Part shown: positions 4,862 to 9,580 of the stretch, one piece after another
How positions within the stretch are numbered: the first letter of the stretch is position 1
Layout of the letters: every line of letters begins with the position of its first letter
Assembly (NCBI GenBank): GCA_003224665.1
Contig: QHZM01000183.1
Coordinates: 1-9,580, forward strand
Reading direction: 5' to 3'
From: Acidobacteriota bacterium
GTDB taxonomy: Bacteria > Acidobacteriota > Terriglobia > UBA7540
DNA length: 9,580 nt
Notes under the pieces: generated by a model
The model's database searches: none
Seen by the model: the letters and a program-made list of their open reading frames with translations, nothing else
What the model was told of the DNA's origin: nothing
Program-made: the position numbers and the translations under genes

Positions 4862-6619
4862 CTACAGAGGGCTCGTGCCCGGCCGTTGCGTGGCCGGTGT
4901 GGAAGTCTCCCAGGGCTTCACGGGCTCGAGGACCCTGGGCGATTCGGAAGCGGGGGGAGACAGACCGACGGCGCGGTTTTTCTCGTCTTTCAGCTCTTGG
5001 AGCTTCCGGCTCCACGCTTGAGCCCTGGCCCGGTCGCCTATCTGCATGTACGTGCGCGCCAACAGGTAGTAGGGGTATTCCACTTGAGAGTCCAATCGCA
5101 CGGAGGTTTCGAGCTCGCGGATGGCCTCGGGCTGGCGGCCCACCTTCGCATAAAGCTTTCCGAGCATGTAATGGTTGAAGCTGCGGTCGGGCTTCAGCTC
5201 GGTCGATTTCTCCGCGTAGGGGATAGCCTCAGCGGTTTTGTTGAGCCTTTCGAGCGACAGGGCCACATCGTAAAAATAGAGGTCGTTTTGCGGACTCAAC
5301 TCCACCGCCTGCTTATAGTACTTGACGGCATTCTCGTAGTCCCCGACGCGCAGGTACAAGTTGCCGAGAAGATTATAAGCCGGACCCACGCGAGGGTTGA
5401 GCTCGATCGCCTTCTCGATGAAGGGCCTGGCAGCCGCCGAACCGTGGAGCTCGGCTTCGGCCAGCCCCAGCATCAGACAGAGCTCGACCGACGGCGGGAC
5501 GCTATCGATAGCGCGTTTCAACAAGGAAATGGCGGGTTCCAATTCATAGTGGTCGAGCAGCCATCTGCCCAAATTGATGTAATACTCCAGCTCGTGGGGA
5601 GCGAGGTTAATGGCCTTCTCGATCTCGTCCACTCCCGCCTTTTGCCCGGCCCTCTCTGTCGATTTCAGAAGCAAGGTCCCCAGGCGATAGTGGGCAGTTG
5701 CCTCATCCGGCTTCAAGCGCGTGGCCTCGAGCAGCGAAGCGGCTGCAGCCTCCCGCTGGTCCGATGAGTTGTAAGCCAGTCCCAATAGGTATCGGACCTG
5801 CCAGGAGGGCTCGCGCTCGCGAAGAGGCGACAGCAGCTCGATGGCCTGCGCCGGGCGGTTCGCCCCGAGATAGGCCCGGGCAAGTGTGGTCGCGAGCTCA
5901 AGCGAGTCGGGCGAGGCAGTCCGAGCTCTCTCGAGGGGGGGAATCGCCTCCTGGTAGTAGCCATTCTCCATGAGGAGAGCGCCGAGCCCCGCCGCGAGGC
6001 CACCGCTGGAATCAACCTGCATGCTCTCCCGGGCCAATTGCAGAGCGCGCGGTCCATCGCCTGCCTTGAAGGTAGCGTTCACGAGATGAACCAAGACCGC
6101 AGGATCATTGGGCCGGCCGGCTCTTGCGGCCTCCAGGTGTTCCACAGACTCCTTAAACCGTCCCTTTCCCTCGAGTAGCAGACCCAGGTTGTAGCGCGCC
6201 GTAGGGTTTCGGGGATTTATCCTGACAACCTGCTGAAGTTGCTCGATCGCTTCGTCGATCTTCTCCTGGCGCAGCAAGCTGAGGGCGAGGTTGTAGTGGG
6301 CAGCCTCGGAGTTGGGGTCGAGCCTCAAGGCTTCGCGTAACGCGGAAACGGCCGCCGACAGATTCCCGAGTTGGTTCTCCGCCACGCCGAGAAAGATGTA
6401 GCCATCGGCCTGTTGGGGATTCAACTTGACCGCAGCCTCGAACTCGCTGCGAGCCTGCTGGTAGTTCCCTCCCCGCAGCAACGCAAGTCCTTGCGCCAGG
6501 TGCGCCTGGGGACTGTCGGGCGTCTGGGCCTTTGACATCGGGCTGGGGAGAGCAAGAAAGCCAATGGCCAAGCTCGCCACCGCGACCAGATTGGCTCGAG
6601 CCCGGCTCCAGGAAGACAT
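4862..6619 (-). CDS. Secreted tetratricopeptide-repeat protein, about 15 TPR units
   Basis: The 585-residue product begins with a Sec-type signal peptide: a basic start (SRAR), a hydrophobic core (about residues 11-25) and a probable cleavage after SKA near residue 31. Nearly the whole mature protein, about residues 37-547, is an unbroken series of some 15 TPR units of 33-37 residues. They show the usual pattern of Gly/Ala at position 8, Tyr/Phe at 11, Ala at 20 and Pro at 32 (for example EAAHYNLALSLLRQEKIDEA and GPAYNLLGNLYLRVGDYENA). The tail is proline/threonine-rich and probably disordered. TPR solenoids are protein-protein scaffolds; the partner is not known, but the exported CRTAC1-type protein downstream is the obvious candidate. 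The ATG at 6619 has no Shine-Dalgarno but lies 7 bases from a -10 element, as in leaderless mRNAs. Confidence 0.9.
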   Translation of the reverse strand: MSSWSRARANLVAVASLAIGFLALPSPMSKAQTPDSPQAHLAQGLALLRGGNYQQARSEFEAAVKLNPQQADGYIFLGVAENQLGNLSAAVSALREALRLDPNSEAAHYNLALSLLRQEKIDEAIEQLQQVVRINPRNPTARYNLGLLLEGKGRFKESVEHLEAARAGRPNDPAVLVHLVNATFKAGDGPRALQLARESMQVDSSGGLAAGLGALLMENGYYQEAIPPLERARTASPDSLELATTLARAYLGANRPAQAIELLSPLREREPSWQVRYLLGLAYNSSDQREAAAASLLEATRLKPDEATAHYRLGTLLLKSTERAGQKAGVDEIEKAINLAPHELEYYINLGRWLLDHYELEPAISLLKRAIDSVPPSVELCLMLGLAEAELHGSAAARPFIEKAIELNPRVGPAYNLLGNLYLRVGDYENAVKYYKQAVELSPQNDLYFYDVALSLERLNKTAEAIPYAEKSTELKPDRSFNHYMLGKLYAKVGRQPEAIRELETSVRLDSQVEYPYYLLARTYMQIGDRARAQAWSRKLQELKDEKNRAVGLSPPASESPRVLEPVKPWETSTPATQRPGTSPL

Positions 6620-6625
6620 AGCTAT

Positions 6626-6653
6626 ATTCTAGCGCCTCCGAATGTTTGGGCAA
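6626..6653 (-). promoter_or_regulatory. Promoter of the TPR-CRTAC1 unit, leaderless type
   Basis: On the minus strand TTGCCC (6653-6648, 4/6 to TTGACA) is followed after 16 bases by TAGAAT (6631-6626, 5/6 to TATAAT). Six bases later comes the ATG of the TPR gene, so the expected transcription start coincides with the start codon. This agrees with the absence of a Shine-Dalgarno sequence. Confidence 0.6.
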
Positions 6654-6839
6654 AGATGAGCAGGCCGGGATTACTCACCTGGCAAGGTTGAGTTCCGTCG
6701 CGCCGGTCCCGCACTGCCGGCGAGCGCCGCTCAGCACCTGCGCGTTGGCAGAGTTAGTCCCGCACGCTCGGCCGGACCGGGCATTTTTTCCCTTGTGCTC
6801 GCCCCGCCCGAGTGGGGGGCGCGCGTACTTGGAAGGACT

Positions 6840-6873
6840 GGTGCAGCCCGCCCCTCCGAGGGAGGGCTGCACC
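6840..6873 (-). terminator. Terminator-like hairpin of the TonB receptor gene
   Basis: GGTGCAGCCC (6840-6849) and GGGCTGCACC (6864-6873) are a perfect 10-bp inverted repeat with a GC-rich interior that can pair further (CCTCC/GGAGG). It lies 17 bases after the receptor stop codon. On the minus strand it is followed by AGTCCTTCC, pyrimidine-rich but not a true T-run. It separates the receptor from the TPR promoter downstream. Confidence 0.6.
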
Positions 6874-6890
6874 AGCGGAATCGAGGCAGT

Positions 6891-7592
6891 CTAGAAGATC
6901 CACTTCAAGGCGAATTGAATGAACCGTGGATCGCGCGTACCGAATATTCCTCCGAAAGCCCCACCCGAGCTGACCGTGGAGTTCGGGTTCGTGAAGTTAG
7001 CGTGGTTGAAAATATTGAAGTATTCGTTTCGGAACTCGACCTTCCCATAACGCTCCGAGATCTGGAAGTCCTTGAAGATCGCGAAGTCGAAGTTGACGAT
7101 TCCAGGTCCTCGGATGGTGTTCCGGGCCACGTTGCCAAATGTCCCGTCGGCTGCGACCTGAAAGGCAGCCGGATTGAACCAGTAAATAATTTCACTTGCC
7201 TCAAACTTTTTTCCGGCGTTGACCGTCTGGCCCGGTACCACGTCGGCGTGATCCTTCCCGATGCCCGTGAGCGAAGTGTCCGGGCCGCTTAGGACCGTAA
7301 CCGGAGTCCCTTTCTGGATAGTCGTGATTCCATTGAATTGCCAGCCATTCATCAGCCCACTCGAGATCCCAGTGAATCGGGTCATCTTGGGTACTTGCCA
7401 AATGTAAGAAATCACAAAACGGTGCGAAACATCGTTGTCGGACAATCCTTTGTCCGAATTGATATTAAAGGGATTGCGGGGGCCCGTGTCCCCTTCGTCT
7501 CCAAACGACAGGATGTCGATGTACTTGGACCACACGTAGGACCCCAGGAAGGTCAAGCCGTGGCTGAATTTCCGGTTAATCGTAATCTGCAA
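6891..7592 (-). CDS. TonB-dependent receptor, C-terminal beta-barrel part (frameshifted from the rest)
   Basis: This frame carries the end of the same receptor whose main part is read from 9580. It starts in mid-barrel with NFHSLQITINRKFSHG and continues with SYVWSKYID and DNDVSHRFVISYIWQVP, typical late-barrel strands of Oar-like receptors. It ends in FIQFALKWIF with a terminal phenylalanine, the outer-membrane insertion signal recognised by the BAM complex. The TTG at 7592 is only the first codon that could be read as a start; no ribosome-binding site is present, so independent translation is unlikely. It overlaps the end of the upstream frame by 40 bases. The frame is intact to its stop codon and keeps full family features, which suggests the break is recent or an assembly error. 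Confidence 0.85.
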   Translation of the reverse strand: MQITINRKFSHGLTFLGSYVWSKYIDILSFGDEGDTGPRNPFNINSDKGLSDNDVSHRFVISYIWQVPKMTRFTGISSGLMNGWQFNGITTIQKGTPVTVLSGPDTSLTGIGKDHADVVPGQTVNAGKKFEASEIIYWFNPAAFQVAADGTFGNVARNTIRGPGIVNFDFAIFKDFQISERYGKVEFRNEYFNIFNHANFTNPNSTVSSGGAFGGIFGTRDPRFIQFALKWIF

Positions 7593-9580
7593 GGAATGGA
7601 AATTTCCCGGGGGTCCCAGAGGTGCGTGGCTTTATTCCCGATATAGCCTACCCCCAGGGTGTAGTGTTGCAGCAATTCCTGCTGGATGTTGAAAGTAAAT
7701 TCCTGGACGTAGGCCAGATTGAAGTTCGGGTCGAGGACGTCCTCGAGGGCCGGTGCAATCCACCGACCGCCAAAGACCGGGCTGAAAGCTGCCCGTTGAG
7801 CGGGTGTCCTCGGGATCGTGAAGGGGTAGGGGTTGATCTGTCCAACGTTCGTATAAACGGAATCCCCAGTTAGGTTTGGAGCAAACCCGTTGCTTGCGGT
7901 GCCCGGCGAGAAGATGTTTCGTGACAAGCCGAAGGGTTCCGCCGTCGAAAAGCGGTTATATCCAATCAACCGGAACTGGTCCCAAAAGACGCCGTAACCA
8001 GCTCGAACGGCAGTCTTTCCCTTCTTGAAGGGATCCCAGACGATCCCCAGACGCGGCGAAAAATTCGCCATGCGATTGGGGACGAGGTGACGCGGGCATT
8101 CCGCGTCTCCCGAACCGAACCCTCTCCCCTCCGGTCCACCCGGAAAGAGGATTCCTGGAGGCGCGGTCGGGTAGAAACTCGAACGCTTCGTAAAGGTCGG
8201 ATCGAGGCAAAGCTGATCGTTCAAATTATCCACGGGCGGCAGGAAGGGCTCCCACCGTAGACCGAGATCCAAGGTCAGGTTGGGGAGGACTTTCAGGTTG
8301 TCCACCACAAAGAGGTTGGGCGAAGTGTGCCGCAATTCGCTGCGCACCTCGGCGTCCTGCCGGTAATGATCCGGAAGACCCAGCAGAATGTCGGACATCG
8401 TATTGCCCGAGACGTTGTTGAAGAAGCTGATGAGCGGGTCGGTCAGGAAGTCTTCGAACCGATTAGTTCCTTCCCTCCGGTAATCGGCGCCGAACTTAAG
8501 CGCTTGCTTTCCTTTGACCCAGCTTAGCACGTCCGAAAACTGGATGGTGGTCCGGTTCTGGCCAAAGGTCCCGTCACCCCAAGTGTGGATCGAACCTGCC
8601 GTGTCGATCTGATACTGGCGTTTGATATCTGTCCGCCCGCAACCAAAGGCGTTACAGGGTCCACCGAAATCTTCCCAGCCCTGGTTCTGGTCAGGCCCGC
8701 GACCGTGCGCAAGCCGATTCAGACCGGCTGTGGCCGTATTGAGCAAGCTGGGGGAGAAAGTATGGAACCAGTTCAGAGCCAGATTAGTGTTTCTGAAAGT
8801 CTTGTGGATAGTCTGTGTGGGAATATTTCCGCCGGCCCCTAATCCGCCCGACTTGTCGTTGTTGAAATAGAATCGTCCGAAGACGCGGTTAGCTTCATTG
8901 ATCGCATGATCGATGCGGACAATAAACTGGGACTCGTCCAGTTTGTCGTTGGGCCCGGCATAGGGCGCAGGAAAGGTAAAGCTATGGCCCGAATTCGGCA
9001 GGGGCATAACCGCTTTAATGAATTTCAGCGCCGTAGGATCGAAGCGGTTGGCAGGAATGGTGTTATTAGGGAAAGGGCTTCCGGTGACCGGATCAAAAGG
9101 ACAGCCGGAGCCGGGGCAAATATCGTTGAAGTCCGCAACGCCAAGGGGGTTGATATCCGGCCTTTCCTGTGCGGTCAGCACGTTAGGGATGGTCACCGCG
9201 TTGTTCTTCCTTCGGTTAGTTTGCTGGAAGTAACCGAAGAAGAACGTCTTCTCCTTCCGGATCGGCCCCCCAATCGTTCCGCCGTACTGGTTCAGCTTGA
9301 AGGGCGGCTTCCTGGCGTTGGCTTTGTTGGTGAAGAAATCGCTCGCATTCAGTTTTTCATTCCGCAAGAACTCAAAAAGCGTGCCGCGAATTTCATTCGA
9401 CCCCGACTTGGTCACGGCGTTGACCAGGGCGCCGGCATTGCGTCCGTATTCAGCGCTAAACACACTCGTCTGGACGCTGAACTCCTGCAACGCATCGGGG
9501 GAAGGGAAGGTGGGCGCGACGGCCAGGTAGGAGTCAACCGCGTCGACGCCGTCAATGAGAAAATAGTTGGAGGCGGGCCG
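7553..9580 (-). CDS. Oar-like TonB-dependent receptor, plug and barrel (5' partial, frameshifted 3' end)
   Basis: Outer-membrane receptor of the carboxypeptidase-regulatory-like/Oar class, expected to import or bind large substrates using TonB energy. Reading is open at the right window edge, so the signal peptide, any N-terminal Ig-like domain and the start of the plug lie outside. The TTG at 9490 is not the true start. Visible are the plug residues NYFLIDGVDAVDSY, the plug block FSVQTSVFSAEYGRNAGAL with VTKSGSNEIRG, then a long barrel with many aromatic strands (FFFGYFQQTNRRKN, LKFGADYRREG, LTLDLGLRWEPF, NFSPRLGIVWDPF, AVRAGYGVFWDQ). Cysteine pairs sit in extracellular-loop-like segments (ICPGSGCPF, CNAFGCG, and LCLD with AECPR), as is common in this class. 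After GYIGNKATHLWDPRE the frame runs out into 18 unrelated residues. The remaining barrel is in another frame, so the gene is broken here. Confidence 0.88.
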   Translation of the reverse strand, partial: RPASNYFLIDGVDAVDSYLAVAPTFPSPDALQEFSVQTSVFSAEYGRNAGALVNAVTKSGSNEIRGTLFEFLRNEKLNASDFFTNKANARKPPFKLNQYGGTIGGPIRKEKTFFFGYFQQTNRRKNNAVTIPNVLTAQERPDINPLGVADFNDICPGSGCPFDPVTGSPFPNNTIPANRFDPTALKFIKAVMPLPNSGHSFTFPAPYAGPNDKLDESQFIVRIDHAINEANRVFGRFYFNNDKSGGLGAGGNIPTQTIHKTFRNTNLALNWFHTFSPSLLNTATAGLNRLAHGRGPDQNQGWEDFGGPCNAFGCGRTDIKRQYQIDTAGSIHTWGDGTFGQNRTTIQFSDVLSWVKGKQALKFGADYRREGTNRFEDFLTDPLISFFNNVSGNTMSDILLGLPDHYRQDAEVRSELRHTSPNLFVVDNLKVLPNLTLDLGLRWEPFLPPVDNLNDQLCLDPTFTKRSSFYPTAPPGILFPGGPEGRGFGSGDAECPRHLVPNRMANFSPRLGIVWDPFKKGKTAVRAGYGVFWDQFRLIGYNRFSTAEPFGLSRNIFSPGTASNGFAPNLTGDSVYTNVGQINPYPFTIPRTPAQRAAFSPVFGGRWIAPALEDVLDPNFNLAYVQEFTFNIQQELLQHYTLGVGYIGNKATHLWDPREISIPCRLRLTGNSATA

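Noticed and set aside
4496..5767. Plus-strand open frame of 423 codons
   Set aside because: It is antisense to the TPR gene and the start of the CRTAC1 gene, both strongly supported, and spans their intergenic palindrome. Its translation has no domain-like pattern.

Overview
The window looks like chromosomal DNA of an Acidobacteriota bacterium (Solibacter/Bryobacterales-like or a relative). The reasons are a DUF6599-type protein, a large Oar-like TonB-dependent receptor of the type expanded in that phylum, and a TPR protein next to a CRTAC1-type FG-GAP/ASPIC-UnbV protein, all in GC-rich DNA. The phylum call is inferred from family knowledge, not from a marker gene.

Layout. (1) 1-916 (+): most of a DUF6599 membrane-anchored protein, cut by the left window edge. 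(2) About 917-1551: a scar-like stretch with a sigma70-type promoter match, the 3' end of a tRNA (Thr-like) without its 5' half, a perfect tandem 11-bp repeat, and the C-terminal remnant of a TPR protein. This has the look of one end of an integrated or decayed element. (3) 1552-2958: gene-poor. It holds one short single-stranded DNA-binding protein gene (-) with a leader hairpin and a terminator, and otherwise only weak ORFs, one of them next to a perfect Shine-Dalgarno sequence. (4) 2959-6619 (-): a two-gene unit, a 15-repeat secreted TPR protein followed by a Tat-signal CRTAC1 family protein. The gap between them carries a REP-like palindrome. A good promoter sits so close to the TPR start codon that the mRNA may be leaderless. 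(5) 6891-9580 (-): a TonB-dependent receptor, open at the right edge and broken by an internal deletion plus frameshift at about 7593-7612.

How the genes might work together: receptor, TPR protein and FG-GAP/ASPIC-UnbV protein all carry export signals or belong to envelope families, and they lie in one direction. A shared envelope role (surface binding or uptake of a polymeric substrate) is plausible but not shown by the sequence. I found no CRISPR array, transposase, integrase, rRNA or recognisable defence system, and no convincing novel multi-gene system. The most unusual items are the tRNA remnant region, the SSB with a lysine microsatellite and no conserved C-terminal tip, the leaderless-type promoter and the receptor deletion.
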